From positions 62,001 to 126,000 of the forward strand of contig NZ_VBSN01000059.1 of the NCBI RefSeq assembly GCF_006149045.1: a stretch of 64,000 bases of DNA, read 5' to 3'. The notes under the pieces were generated by a model, which was not told where the DNA came from, did not search any database, and saw only the letters and a list, made by a program, of their open reading frames with translations. Shown here one piece after another: positions 42,651-52,235 of this stretch; the first letter of the stretch is position 1, and the number at the start of each line of letters is the position of its first letter. Made by a program: the position numbers and the translations under genes. The DNA comes from Dyadobacter flavalbus. GTDB lineage: Bacteria > Bacteroidota > Bacteroidia > Cytophagales > Spirosomataceae.

Positions 42651-44972
42651 TTATGAAGGTTTTACGTTCTTGCCTTGTCTTTTTGCAATGGATAAAAGCA
42701 ATGCCGGCAGCAAAATAAGGTTGGTGCACATGGCTACAAGCAACGTAATGGAAACCATAACGCCCATGGCAGCCGTTCCGCCGAAGCTGGATGCTGCAAA
42801 AATGATAAAACCGCAGAACAGAATAACAGCCGTATAAATCATGCTGAGCCCGGTCCCGAAAATGGATTGCGTAACGGCTTGTGACGGCGTCAAACCATTT
42901 TTATAAAGTTCTTGTCTGTAACGCGTCAGGAAATAAACCGTTCCGTCGGATGCAATCCCGAATGTGATGCTGAAAATAAGGATGGTGGTCGGCTTGAAGT
43001 AAATCCCAAAATAACCCATTATACCGGCTGTCAAGGCAAGCGGAATCAGACAAGGCAATTTGGAAAGCAGGATAATCGGAATGGAACGGAACAGTACCAT
43101 GCCCACAATGGCAATGAGTAAAATGGCAATCAGCAGACTTTCATATAAATTGCTGAGCAGATAATCGTTGCTTTTCAGGAAAACAAGGCTGTGGCCTGTC
43201 AGGCTCACTTTGTATTGCGCAGGACTGAAAATGGAATCCACTTTCGGCCTGATTTTCTGCATGAGTTCCTGAATGCGCTCGGAGCCAACGTCGGCCATCT
43301 GAAAACTGACTCTCGTGATGCTCTTGTCTTCGTTGAGGAAGGTGTTCAGCTGTTTGGATGCATTCTGTTTTCCTTGTACATAATTGGTCAGTTTGTTCAG
43401 TTCAAGTGCGCCCGGCAAAGCAAAATACCTCGCATCGCCGCCGCGGAATGCCTGATAAAGAAAACGGGAAGCTTCAACGACTGAAATCGGTTTTGAAAAT
43501 TCCGGCATTTTTGCCATTTCGTTCTGGAACGCCTTGATCTTGTATAAAGTCTGCGCCTGGTCCGCAAAAACGCCGTTCGGTTTTTTAGTATTGATCATGA
43601 CTTCAAACGGCAGCACGCCATTGAAGTTTTTTTCAAAGAAGCGCAAATCGGTATAAACCACGTCCTTTTTCGGAAGGTCGTCCACAACGTACCCGATTGT
43701 TTTGATCTTTGTCATGCCAATGGCCGAGATGATAATCAGCAGCACCATGGCCATGTAAATCTGTTTGCGGCGGTTATGAACCAGAAAATCTATTTTTTTC
43801 AGAAAACCGGATGCCCATTTTCCTTCCAGGTGTTTGAGATGCCGCGGCTTCGGCGTACTCATGTAATGCAGCGTTATCGGAATCAGCAGCAGACACAATA
43901 CGTAAGTTACCATTACGCTGATGGCAGCCACGACGCCGAATTCGACCAGCAGAATGCTGTTTGTAAAATAAAAAACCCCGAACCCGATTGCTGTTGTCAT
44001 GTTGGCCAGAAAGGTTGACAGCCCGATCTGGCGGATCATTTCCAGCAACGCTTCGTCCTTGTCATTGTGCGATTTGAGTTCGGCCTGGTATTTATTGATC
44101 AGAAAAACGCAGTTCGGAACGCCGATTACAATCAGCAGCGGCGGAAGCAGGCCGGTTAATGCCGTAATTTTATAGTCAAAAAGGTGTAAAATCCCGACGG
44201 AAAATATCACCCCGATGAGCACAACGACAATGGAAAGTAAGGTAAGCCGCAGCGAACGAAAAAATGCCCACAGGATCAGCAGCGTTACGAACACGGCCAG
44301 TCCCATGAACAGCTTCATTTCGCCCGATATTTTTTTCATGTTCACCGTCCGGATATAGGGCATTCCGGAATAGTGCAGGTCTGTATTGTATTTCTCGGCA
44401 AACTTTTCAGCCATGGCTTCAATGTCGCTTACAATCGTAAGCCGCCTTTTGCTGTTCAGTTCTTTGTCGTTGAAAGTAACGACAATCAGTGTTGCGTTCG
44501 ATTTGCTGTTGAGCACCAATCCTTCATAAATCGGCAGATTTGCAATTTCTTTTTTCAGGCTGTCCACTTCCTGCTGTGTAGACGGAATTTGCCGGATTAC
44601 GGGTGAAAAATCAAATTGCTGAAGGCTGTCGTTTCTGACGATTTTATAAACATTGGCAAGTGAAAGGACATTTTTAATGCCTTGTGTTTCCTTGATTTCC
44701 TGTGAAAGCCTGCACCAGTCACGGAACTTATTGATTTCGAAAAGCTGCGGGTCCTGCCAGCCTATTACCATGACACTGCCGTCTTCACCGAATAATTTCC
44801 GGAAATCCTGATATTCTTTTTCGACCGGATCGCTGGAAGGAAGTATTCTCGCAAACTGATAGGAGAGTTCGATTTTGCTGGCCTCATAAGCCATGAAGAT
44901 TGTTGATACCAACACTAATGCAACCCACAAAAGCCGGTAGCGGATAATGTAAGTCGCTATTTTATTCCACAT
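42651..44972 (-). CDS. MMPL/RND-superfamily transporter
   Basis: 773 residues. The layout is two halves of six membrane helices, each half with a first helix, a large periplasmic loop and five grouped helices (first loop about 35-210, second about 415-600). The blocks GLLPPLLIVIGVPNCVFLINKYQ and FKPTTILIFSITFGIASDGTVYFLTRYRQEL carry the acidic/polar residues used for proton relay. It belongs to the patched/MMPL branch, often moving lipids or hydrophobic compounds. No membrane-fusion or outer-membrane partner gene is adjacent. Confidence 0.87.
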   Translation of the reverse strand: MWNKIATYIIRYRLLWVALVLVSTIFMAYEASKIELSYQFARILPSSDPVEKEYQDFRKLFGEDGSVMVIGWQDPQLFEINKFRDWCRLSQEIKETQGIKNVLSLANVYKIVRNDSLQQFDFSPVIRQIPSTQQEVDSLKKEIANLPIYEGLVLNSKSNATLIVVTFNDKELNSKRRLTIVSDIEAMAEKFAEKYNTDLHYSGMPYIRTVNMKKISGEMKLFMGLAVFVTLLILWAFFRSLRLTLLSIVVVLIGVIFSVGILHLFDYKITALTGLLPPLLIVIGVPNCVFLINKYQAELKSHNDKDEALLEMIRQIGLSTFLANMTTAIGFGVFYFTNSILLVEFGVVAAISVMVTYVLCLLLIPITLHYMSTPKPRHLKHLEGKWASGFLKKIDFLVHNRRKQIYMAMVLLIIISAIGMTKIKTIGYVVDDLPKKDVVYTDLRFFEKNFNGVLPFEVMINTKKPNGVFADQAQTLYKIKAFQNEMAKMPEFSKPISVVEASRFLYQAFRGGDARYFALPGALELNKLTNYVQGKQNASKQLNTFLNEDKSITRVSFQMADVGSERIQELMQKIRPKVDSIFSPAQYKVSLTGHSLVFLKSNDYLLSNLYESLLIAILLIAIVGMVLFRSIPIILLSKLPCLIPLALTAGIMGYFGIYFKPTTILIFSITFGIASDGTVYFLTRYRQELYKNGLTPSQAVTQSIFGTGLSMIYTAVILFCGFIIFAASSFGGTAAMGVMVSITLLVAMCTNLILLPALLLSIAKRQGKNVKPS

Positions 44973-45002
44973 ATAAATAAATCAGGTTTCCACAAAAAGT
45001 TG

Positions 45003-45010
45003 CAAATATA
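45003..45010 (-). promoter_or_regulatory. Candidate -7 box for MMPL gene
   Basis: On the minus strand this reads tatatttg, an exact TAnnTTTG match 30 bases before the start codon at 44972. The -33 region is only a weak ttta. Confidence 0.4.
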
Positions 45011-45110
45011 CGCACGAGGCAGGTATTTAAAGATTTAAAAGGGTTTTTAATCCATCACAAGCCTGAACCTGCAAATTATGATCCAGAATGGGAGATAAGT
45101 TGAATGGTAT

Positions 45111-45137
45111 GAAAAAGTACTTCGGAAAGACTTTTTC
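45111..45137 (-). terminator. Terminator overlapping methyltransferase stop
   Basis: Arms gaaaaagt (45111-45118) and actttttc (45130-45137) form an 8-bp stem. The right arm overlaps the stop codon at 45136-45138, and the minus-strand 3' arm is T-rich. Confidence 0.5.
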
Positions 45138-46320
45138 AGATCCCGGTCATTTTCTCCAGATGATGATAATCAATCCCGAAATACTGTTTGGCATCCTGTA
45201 GCTTTTTCAGGATCAGCTCCCGGTCCGGCAAATCCCGCTGGTTTCTGATTCCAACGATCATGACGTTTTTAGGCGTATGCGCATCGGATATAAATTCAAA
45301 AACTTTCGTTTTGTAACCGAAATATTCGAGGATCAAAGCCCGGATTCCGTCCGTGACCATCTCGGCCTGCCTTTCCAGAAATATTCCGTACCGGGTAAGA
45401 AAGCCGATATCGTTCTCAGCTTTGTTCTTTTCTATTTCTCTGCGTATCTGCTTGTGACAGCACGGCGCAACCACAATCAGGTCGGACCCTGCCGAAATTC
45501 CCTTGTAAATGGCATCGTCCGTCGCGGTATCGCAGGCATGGAGCGCAATCAGAATATTCGTTCCGCTGCTGTTGAAATCTGCAATGGTTCCTTCCTCAAA
45601 ATGCAGCTGCTCAAAACTGCTTTCCTGAGCAATCTGATTGCAGAGATCCACAAGGTCTTTACGGAATTCGATTCCGGTAACGTCGGCATCCAGCTTCAGT
45701 ACATTGCTGAGGTAATCGTATAATGCAAAAGTAAGGTAACCTTTTCCCGAGCCCATATCGGCTACTTTCAGCTTTCCTGCGGTCGGAATGTCCCGAATGA
45801 GGCTGCTCAGGATTTCTACATAATGATTGATCTGGCGGTATTTGTCCTGTGCATTTTTGTAAACATTCCCGTCTTCATCCGTAATTTTAAGCTGGTGCAG
45901 ATATGGTTTGTTTCGGGAGGCAAGCAGGCGGTTTTTGGCTTTGTCGTGTTCGAGTGAAGGCCGTGTCCTAACGGCCGTATCCGACTTTTTCAACAAAATT
46001 TTCTGGTTTTTCAGCAGTTCAAATTGCAGGTCAGAAGAAATAGTCTGCAGTGTTGCTGCATGGAAGTCGGTTGCGAGTTTGTTCAGTACATACGCCACCG
46101 TTTCCTGCCGACTGAAATTTTTAACAATGTCCTTGGTTTTGTACCGGAATGTAAAGCTGAACTTCTCTTCCCTTTTGATCAGCGTTTTTTTAATGTAAAT
46201 ATTTTTGAGATTTTCTTCTGCGCCTTTGTAATTGCCGAGCGATAATTTGATAAAGGTATCATTTTGAAGACTTTGCTCGAATGCAGTTATAAAATCCTGT
46301 TTCTTTTCCGCAATATTCAT
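45136..46320 (-). CDS. SAM-dependent methyltransferase (Methyltransf_32-like)
   Basis: 394 residues from the ATG at 46320 (MNIAEKKQDF); an in-frame ATG at 46353 is the alternative. The N-terminal third is a helical domain of unknown role. The class I methyltransferase core has KLKVADMGSGKGYLTFALYDYL (SAM motif I, about 185-205), VTGIEFRKDLVDLCNQ, and ILIALHACDTATDDAIYKGI. The ACDTATD signature with downstream LIVVAPCCHKQIRREIE is typical of a group thought to modify RNA or a small molecule; the substrate is not known. Confidence 0.8.
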   Translation of the reverse strand: MNIAEKKQDFITAFEQSLQNDTFIKLSLGNYKGAEENLKNIYIKKTLIKREEKFSFTFRYKTKDIVKNFSRQETVAYVLNKLATDFHAATLQTISSDLQFELLKNQKILLKKSDTAVRTRPSLEHDKAKNRLLASRNKPYLHQLKITDEDGNVYKNAQDKYRQINHYVEILSSLIRDIPTAGKLKVADMGSGKGYLTFALYDYLSNVLKLDADVTGIEFRKDLVDLCNQIAQESSFEQLHFEEGTIADFNSSGTNILIALHACDTATDDAIYKGISAGSDLIVVAPCCHKQIRREIEKNKAENDIGFLTRYGIFLERQAEMVTDGIRALILEYFGYKTKVFEFISDAHTPKNVMIVGIRNQRDLPDRELILKKLQDAKQYFGIDYHHLEKMTGI

Positions 46321-46386
46321 TGGTTGTATTTTACTTTCTTTTACTAACATCAAAAGCAGCTGTACAGTTTTACTTGTACGCGGATT

Positions 46387-48192
46387 TCATCTTACAACCG
46401 GCTTGGGAATCTCTATTTCCACTTTGATGCCTACATATTTTTCCGAGGTTATATTCAGTCTTCCGCGCAGACTGTCGAGTCTGTTTTTGATATTACGCAG
46501 TCCGATTCCCTGTTTGGATTGATCCATCATTCCGTTGCCGTTATCGGTGATCACCAAGTGTATGCTTTTATGGTTTTCTTTGAGCATAACGGTAGCCTCG
46601 GTCGCCCCTGAATGTTTGATGATGTTGTTTGTCAGTTCAAGGACAATGCTGTAAAGTTCAAATTCAATTTTATTGTTCAGCCGCCGGTCCATTCCGGAAA
46701 TGTTCAGAATGAATGAAATGTTCTTGTTTTCGTTCAGCTTGTCGATAAGCCGGTACATGGCCATTACAAGCCCGTGTTCTTCCAGTTCCTGCGGCATCAG
46801 GTTGTGCGACAAACTTCTTACTTCCCTGTATGCCGACCGGACCATTTGATGCACGCTTTCATAAATCTTTTCTTCCTCCTGCGAAAGCACTTTTTTATCA
46901 ATTCCGTACAAATACCAGTTCAGTGAAGCCAGCGTACCGCCCAGATTGTCGTGAAGTTCGGCGGCCACTCGTTTTCTTTCAATAGCCTGCCCGCGGATCA
47001 GCGCTTCCTTGATCTCCGCATTTTTTCTTCTCAGCTTCTTGTTGTTAAACCATAAAAAAGCCGCAAAGCCAATGATCAGAAAGGAAAATCCGATCAGAAT
47101 CTGCAGTAAAGTGCGCTGTTCGCTGACAAGCTTTTCCTGATATTTGGAATCCATCAGCTGATTGTCATAGCTAAGCTGGTACATGGTATATTGCCGCTGG
47201 ACGGTTTCGTTATGAAGCATCCTCCGGTTAAAAATGACTTTTTCCAGATAGTCCAGTGCTTCCACGTACATATGTTTACCCTTATACCCTTTTGAAAGCG
47301 ATAACAATGCCCAGTTTGTCTGCTGGGAAGAGTGATAAATATTGGAGTAGTCCAGTGCTTTCAGGGAAGTTTCAATTGCTTCATCATACTTGCCGCTAAG
47401 CGCATACGTGTTTGCAAGATCATTCAGTACGTTCAGCTCGCCGTACAGATTATTTATTTTCTGGAACAAAAGCAGCGATTTTTCAAAGTATTCCTCAGCC
47501 TGGGCATGTTCGCTTTGAAGGACGTGCAGATAACCTTTGCTTTGAAGTACCGTGGCTTTTCCCCAGTCCGAATGCAGCGTATCGAATAATGCATAGGCAT
47601 GATCGTAATAAGGCATCGCTTCATCATACATTTTTTTTTCCCGGAAGCTGTTGCCCAGGTTTTCCAGACAGATGGCTCTTGCGCTGTCAGCACCCAGTGT
47701 TTTAAAAATACGGATGGCATGATTGTAATTGATCCGTGCAGAATCCCACTGGCGGTATTCCGAATAGCTGTCGGCCAGAAAACGCTTTGCCTGCGCCGTA
47801 TAGAACGGCATGCCGATCTCCTTGGACAGAATCATTGTTTCATTGGAAAGCTCCCGCAGTACATCGTAGCTTCCGTCCAGTAGATAATAGGTACTCAGTA
47901 AGTTATATGCCAGAATTTTACCCTTGCTCCATTCGTGTTTCTGCGACAGGCGCAAAACGTACTTGGCGTAAAACATGGCTCTTTCTGCATCCTGAAAAAG
48001 GTAAGTCGAGGAGAGTTTATGATATTTCAGGATCAGTACGGTATCCTCCGCAAAATTTTCTCGCGGAAGCGCAGCCACAACGTTTGACTTTTTTGCAGCG
48101 TTGTCCTCATCCTTTCCAAAGAAGCTGCATTGGCTTCCTGAAAGTAAAAGGGTTAACAGAAAAAAAGAAATCAGCCTGTAGAGATTAGCCAT
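46387..48192 (-). CDS. TPR-containing sensor histidine kinase (NarL-type)
   Basis: 601 residues from the ATG at 48192, whose signal ends in a lipobox-like LSGSQC, placing the sensor part outside the inner membrane. About seven tetratricopeptide repeats (about 50-330) are followed by one membrane helix (about 360-380), a coiled coil and a HisKA_3 domain with RVAAELHDNLGGTLASLNWYL (phospho-accepting His). The HATPase domain has ITDNGNGMMDQSKQGIGLRNIKNRL. Such kinases pair with LuxR-type regulators, none of which is adjacent. An exact TAnnTTTG box at 48284-48291 is a likely promoter. Confidence 0.88.
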   Translation of the reverse strand: MANLYRLISFFLLTLLLSGSQCSFFGKDEDNAAKKSNVVAALPRENFAEDTVLILKYHKLSSTYLFQDAERAMFYAKYVLRLSQKHEWSKGKILAYNLLSTYYLLDGSYDVLRELSNETMILSKEIGMPFYTAQAKRFLADSYSEYRQWDSARINYNHAIRIFKTLGADSARAICLENLGNSFREKKMYDEAMPYYDHAYALFDTLHSDWGKATVLQSKGYLHVLQSEHAQAEEYFEKSLLLFQKINNLYGELNVLNDLANTYALSGKYDEAIETSLKALDYSNIYHSSQQTNWALLSLSKGYKGKHMYVEALDYLEKVIFNRRMLHNETVQRQYTMYQLSYDNQLMDSKYQEKLVSEQRTLLQILIGFSFLIIGFAAFLWFNNKKLRRKNAEIKEALIRGQAIERKRVAAELHDNLGGTLASLNWYLYGIDKKVLSQEEEKIYESVHQMVRSAYREVRSLSHNLMPQELEEHGLVMAMYRLIDKLNENKNISFILNISGMDRRLNNKIEFELYSIVLELTNNIIKHSGATEATVMLKENHKSIHLVITDNGNGMMDQSKQGIGLRNIKNRLDSLRGRLNITSEKYVGIKVEIEIPKPVVR

Positions 48193-48283
48193 AAAAATGA
48201 AAACCGTATCGGGCAGGCTTGAAGGCAAACCGCATAAAGTAAAAGATTTTCATGGTACACATCCGGTATTTAATTTAACAAGT

Positions 48284-48291
48284 CAAAGATA
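48284..48291 (-). promoter_or_regulatory. TAnnTTTG box for TPR-kinase gene
   Basis: On the minus strand this reads tatctttg, an exact -7 match, 92 bases before the start at 48192. A ttg at 48319-48317 is 25 bases away, long for a -33 element. Confidence 0.45.
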
Positions 48292-48444
48292 GAAAATGAA
48301 TTGATAACATGATACGCAATTTCACCGTGTCCTGAATCAAGGATTACTGATTGTTAATTACAAAAAAATACGTGGAAGTCTGTCTGAACGGTACCTTTAA
48401 AAATAACAGAAATAAACGCAAATAAATGCTTTTTCCCGAAAAGG

Positions 48445-49332
48445 CTAGATGATATTCATCGTTTGTTCCTTGATCTTTTCAAGTTCGTCTTTCATTTGAA
48501 CCACAAAATGCTGGATCGTTGCATCGTTGGCCTTTGATCCGATTGTATTGATTTCCCTCCCAATTTCCTGTGCAATGAAGTTCAGTTTCTTGCCGTTGCT
48601 TTCACTTGCTTTCAGCGTTTCGGTAAAATAGGTGAGGTGATTGGCAAGCCGTATTTTTTCTTCTGAAATATCAAATTTTTCAACATAATAAATCAGTTCC
48701 TGTTCAAAACGGTTTGTATCGAAATTGTCGTCCGCCAGCAATTCCCTTACATGCTTCTCAAGTCGTTCACGAACGGCAGGAATCCGCAGTTTATCCTGTT
48801 CGGAAACGCTGTCCAGCAAACCGCTGATCGTTTTGATGTACTCCACAAACTTGTCGGAAGTCATTTTGCCCTCCTGCTCACGGAAAACATTGCATTTCCG
48901 GAGTGCTTCCATAACCGCCACTTTAATCTGTACCCAGTCATTTTCCTTGTCCGAATCTTCTGCAGCTTCGTTATTATAGGCATTAGGCATTTGCAGCGCA
49001 ATACGGAACAGCTCGGTTGTGTCGGGTACAAACCCCAGATCCGTTGCTGTGGACGAAAGATCCGCAAAATAAGCATTGACAAGCGGCCTGTTTACAGACG
49101 TTGAAGCTACGGTTTTGCCGACCGGCTGTACGGAAAGCGTAAATTCAACTTTTCCCCTTTCCAGCGACTGCGTGATCAGGTTTCGTATTTCTATTTCCTT
49201 ATCCGAGTAATTTCTGGGAATACGGCAGTAAATATCCAGAAACTTGGAATTAAGGGTTTTGATTTCAACGGTTACATTTATTGAGTCGGACTCGATGTTG
49301 GATACACCGTACCCGGTCATTGATTTTAACAT
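48445..49332 (-). CDS. yicC: YicC family endoribonuclease
   Basis: 295 residues with the family N-terminus MLKSMTGYGVSNIESDSINVTVEIKTLNSKFLDIYCRIPRNYSDKEIEIRNLI and the C-terminus KLNFIAQEIGREINTIGSKANDATIQHFVVQMKDELEKIKEQTMNI. YicC proteins are oligomeric RNA endonucleases involved in mRNA and small-RNA decay. The gene precedes no gmk here: the usual neighbour (guanylate kinase) is not seen within the next genes. It lies 64 bases downstream of pdxA on the same strand. Confidence 0.92.
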   Translation of the reverse strand: MLKSMTGYGVSNIESDSINVTVEIKTLNSKFLDIYCRIPRNYSDKEIEIRNLITQSLERGKVEFTLSVQPVGKTVASTSVNRPLVNAYFADLSSTATDLGFVPDTTELFRIALQMPNAYNNEAAEDSDKENDWVQIKVAVMEALRKCNVFREQEGKMTSDKFVEYIKTISGLLDSVSEQDKLRIPAVRERLEKHVRELLADDNFDTNRFEQELIYYVEKFDISEEKIRLANHLTYFTETLKASESNGKKLNFIAQEIGREINTIGSKANDATIQHFVVQMKDELEKIKEQTMNII

Positions 49333-49396
49333 TATAAATCGCTTTTAATAAAAGAAGTTGTTAGTTACTGAAGTTCTGCAGCAGAAATCCATCAGT

Positions 49397-50500
49397 TTAA
49401 AACCTTTGCTTGCCGCCTGCTTTTGCAGGATGCTGGCTTTCTGAAGGCTGCGGTTTCGAGATCAGCGCATTTTTATTTAATTCACTGTTTACGATCCTGA
49501 ACCGCGAAACGTCGCATGCAAGGTAAATGGCCTGTAACAATGAGCCCGGCTCGGCCATGTTTTTTCCGGCAATGTTATATGCCGTTCCGTGATCCGGCGA
49601 TGTACGCACAATGGACAGTCCGGCGGTAAAGTTGACGCCTTCATTGAAAGCCAGCGTTTTGAAAGGAACAAGCCCCTGATCGTGATACATGGCCAGCACG
49701 GCGTCGTACTGCTTGTAAGTGCCGGCTGCGAAAAAGCCATCCGCCGGAAACGGCCCGATTACAAGATGGCCTTTTTCCTTAAACTGTCTGATTACCGGCT
49801 GGATGATTTCAATTTCCTCACTTCCCAGCAAACCGTTTTCACCCGCATGCGGATTCAGTCCGAGCACCGCCAGCTTAGGCTTTTTAATGCCGAAATCACC
49901 TTTCAACGATTGCAGGATCTGTTCGATCTTGGCGCTCAGTTTTTCTGGAGTAACCTGCGAAGCTACTTTTCCGAGCGGAATGTGGCCCGTCAGAACACCG
50001 ACTCTCAATTCTCCTGCGACCATAAACATCAATGCTTCATTCTTGTTAAAAGCTTCGGCAAGATATTCCGTATGGCCGGGAAACTTGAATGTCTCGCTTT
50101 GTATATTGTCTTTATTGATCGGACCCGTAACCAACGCCTGAATGCTGCCCGATTTAAGGTCTTCAACGGCGCGGTTCAATGCTGCAAGGGAACCTTGTCC
50201 GGCTTCGGCTGTAATCTTGCCCGGCTGGATTTCCGTTTGCTGATCCGGCCAGCAGGTAATGACATTCGTTAATTTCGGATTAGCCTGTTCCGGCCGCTGG
50301 ATACCGTGGAGAGTCCAGTCTTTCATTTCAAACAGGTGCCTGTACTGATTGAGAACTCTGAGCGAACCATAAATAACGGGCGTGCATAATCTTGCGAGCT
50401 GGTTTCCTTCCAGTGCTTTCAGGATTACTTCGGGTCCGATGCCGTTATAATCGCCAATGGTAATTCCTATAATTGGTTTATCTGTATTTTGATCGCTCAT
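49397..50500 (-). CDS. pdxA: 4-hydroxythreonine-4-phosphate dehydrogenase
   Basis: 367 residues from the ATG at 50500 (MSDQNTDKPIIGITIGDYNGIGPEV); the longer frame is non-coding. PdxA signatures are GPINKDNIQ, FPGHTEYLAE (metal/substrate His), LGLNPHAGENGLLGSEE and LAMYHDQGLVPFKTL, with further metal ligands. It oxidises 4-phosphooxy-L-threonine with NAD+ in the DXP-dependent vitamin B6 pathway, acting with PdxJ, which is not in this window. The gene is divergent from the hydroxyacid dehydrogenase at 50596. Confidence 0.93.
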   Translation of the reverse strand: MSDQNTDKPIIGITIGDYNGIGPEVILKALEGNQLARLCTPVIYGSLRVLNQYRHLFEMKDWTLHGIQRPEQANPKLTNVITCWPDQQTEIQPGKITAEAGQGSLAALNRAVEDLKSGSIQALVTGPINKDNIQSETFKFPGHTEYLAEAFNKNEALMFMVAGELRVGVLTGHIPLGKVASQVTPEKLSAKIEQILQSLKGDFGIKKPKLAVLGLNPHAGENGLLGSEEIEIIQPVIRQFKEKGHLVIGPFPADGFFAAGTYKQYDAVLAMYHDQGLVPFKTLAFNEGVNFTAGLSIVRTSPDHGTAYNIAGKNMAEPGSLLQAIYLACDVSRFRIVNSELNKNALISKPQPSESQHPAKAGGKQRF

Positions 50501-50545
50501 GGAGGTAAAATGCGGTTGTAACTGTGCTTCTGAGTAATTCTGTAT

Positions 50546-50553
50546 TACTTTTG
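50546..50553 (+). promoter_or_regulatory. Candidate -7 box for hydroxyacid dehydrogenase
   Basis: An exact tacttttg lies 42 bases before the ATG at 50596. The nearest ttg upstream (50516-50518) is 27 bases away, which is long, so the match is tentative. Confidence 0.4.
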
Positions 50554-50595
50554 CCGAACGTTTGACCGGCAAGTTACAAAAAATCCTGTGCTCCC

Positions 50596-51543
50596 ATGAA
50601 AATCCTGATAGCAGACACGATGCATTCTTCTCTTTTTACAATGCTGGAGGAGCAAGGCTGGGAATATGCATATCATCCTGAATACCGCCGGGAAGACATC
50701 AAAGCAACAATTTCCGGCTATGAAGGGATCGTAATCCGGAGTAAAACTTTTCTGGACGAAGAAATGCTGGCCCCCGCCCGTAAGCTGCGGTTTATTGCAA
50801 GGGCAGGAGCGGGCCTGGACCTTATTGACCTGAATGTGGCCAAAGCACGCGGTATACAGGTTTTTCATGCAGGAAAAGGAAACCGCGACGCAGTGGCTGA
50901 GCATGCGCTTGGAATGCTGCTGAATCTTTTTAATAACATCACGAAAGCAGACCGGGAAGTGCGTCAGGGCATCTGGGACAGAGAGGGAAACCGCGGCGTA
51001 GAATTGATGAACAAAACAGTCGGCATTGTCGGATACGGTAACAATGGTTCGGCTACTGCAAAAAGACTAAGTGGGTTCGGGTGCCGCGTTCTGGCTTATG
51101 ACAAATACCGTGATCGCTACGGCGATGAATTTGCAACGGAATGTACGCTTGAACAAATCACAAAAGAAGCGGATATACTCAGTCTTCACATTCCGTTGTC
51201 TGAAGAAACCCGTTATCTGATCGATGAGCATTTTATCGATAACTTCTCAAAACCGTTTTACCTGCTGAATCTTTCACGCGGGGAAATCGTGAAACTGGAT
51301 GCGGTTGTACACGGACTTCAGTCCGGAAAAATAAAGGGAGCCTGTCTGGACGTTTTTGAAAACGAAAAAATCAGCAGGCTGTCTCCGGCACAGCAAACCG
51401 CATTCGATTACCTGCGTACTTCGGATAAAGTTGTGCTGACACCGCATGTCGGCGGCTGGACGCATGAAAGTTATGTCCGGATCAATGAAGTACTTGTACA
51501 GCAGATTACGGAATGGCTGAAAGCTTCCTATTCTGTACTCTGA
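50596..51543 (+). CDS. D-2-hydroxyacid dehydrogenase (phosphoglycerate-dehydrogenase-like)
   Basis: 315 residues. The NAD-binding domain has VGIVGYGNNGSATAKRLSGFG (about 140-160). Catalytic residues are Arg in LLNLSRGEIV, a Glu near the EKIS turn, and His in PHVGGWTHESY. No C-terminal ACT domain is present, so it is a short, SerA-like or 2-oxoacid reductase of unknown substrate. The divergent neighbour is pdxA. Erythronate-4-phosphate dehydrogenase, an earlier B6 step, belongs to the same superfamily, so a role in that pathway is possible but not shown. Confidence 0.88.
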   Translation: MKILIADTMHSSLFTMLEEQGWEYAYHPEYRREDIKATISGYEGIVIRSKTFLDEEMLAPARKLRFIARAGAGLDLIDLNVAKARGIQVFHAGKGNRDAVAEHALGMLLNLFNNITKADREVRQGIWDREGNRGVELMNKTVGIVGYGNNGSATAKRLSGFGCRVLAYDKYRDRYGDEFATECTLEQITKEADILSLHIPLSEETRYLIDEHFIDNFSKPFYLLNLSRGEIVKLDAVVHGLQSGKIKGACLDVFENEKISRLSPAQQTAFDYLRTSDKVVLTPHVGGWTHESYVRINEVLVQQITEWLKASYSVL

Positions 51544-51580
51544 TCCAATTATCCGGAACCTGATCGTTGTAAAACAAAAA

Positions 51581-51599
51581 TGCCGACCAAAGGTCGGCA
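51581..51599 (-). terminator. Terminator of rplY
   Basis: An 8-bp perfect stem (tgccgacc/ggtcggca, 3-base loop) is followed by tttttgtttt on the minus strand. It ends rplY and also lies 38 bases after the convergent dehydrogenase gene. Confidence 0.75.
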
Positions 51600-51633
51600 C
51601 GTTTGCATCTATTAGCCATGAAAAATAAAATAC

Positions 51634-52200
51634 TTATTTGCCAAGTGTACCGCGAAGTGCACGAGGGATTTCTACCGAAGCAATCGGATTGCTTCCGGCT
51701 GTTAATATAACAAAATTTTCTGCTTTAATAGCTCCCACTTTCACAGATTTTCCTAAATCCAGTTCTGTTACATCAACATCAACATAGTCCGGAATGTTCT
51801 CGGCCAGACCTTGTACGCGCAATTTACGCAATTTTTGATTCATTTTACCACCTTTCATTACACCGGTGGAAGTACCTGTCAATTTTACCGGTACCTCTAC
51901 TTTTATCTCTTTTCCGTCAACGATTTCCAGAAAATCCGCGTGAATTAAAGAATCGTTAACCGGATGAAATTGTTTTTCCTGAAGAATGGCGTTATACAAC
52001 GTGCCTTCTATATTAAGCGTCACATTAAAAATATCCGGTGTGAAAAGCAATTCACGGAACAACATGGCCGGTGCATAAAAATGTACCTGCTCATTACCTC
52101 CGTACAGCACAGACGGAACATAACCCTGCGAACGTAACTCCTGGGCTTCCATCTTGCCGAGATTCGCTCTTTTAAACCCTACAATCTCATGCTTTTTCAT
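51634..52200 (-). CDS. rplY: 50S ribosomal protein L25 / general stress protein Ctc
   Basis: 188 residues. The N-terminal L25 domain (about 1-90) includes RSQGYVPSVLYGG, the 5S rRNA-binding region, and the C-terminal Ctc/TL5 beta domain (about 95-188) follows with VPVKLTGTSTGVMKGGKMNQKLRKLRVQGLAENIPDYVDVDV. It binds 5S rRNA in the large subunit. It follows prs by 35 bases on the same strand, a common order. Confidence 0.95.
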   Translation of the reverse strand: MKKHEIVGFKRANLGKMEAQELRSQGYVPSVLYGGNEQVHFYAPAMLFRELLFTPDIFNVTLNIEGTLYNAILQEKQFHPVNDSLIHADFLEIVDGKEIKVEVPVKLTGTSTGVMKGGKMNQKLRKLRVQGLAENIPDYVDVDVTELDLGKSVKVGAIKAENFVILTAGSNPIASVEIPRALRGTLGK

Positions 52201-52235
52201 AAGAATATTAAATTAAAATATAATTAAAAATAAAT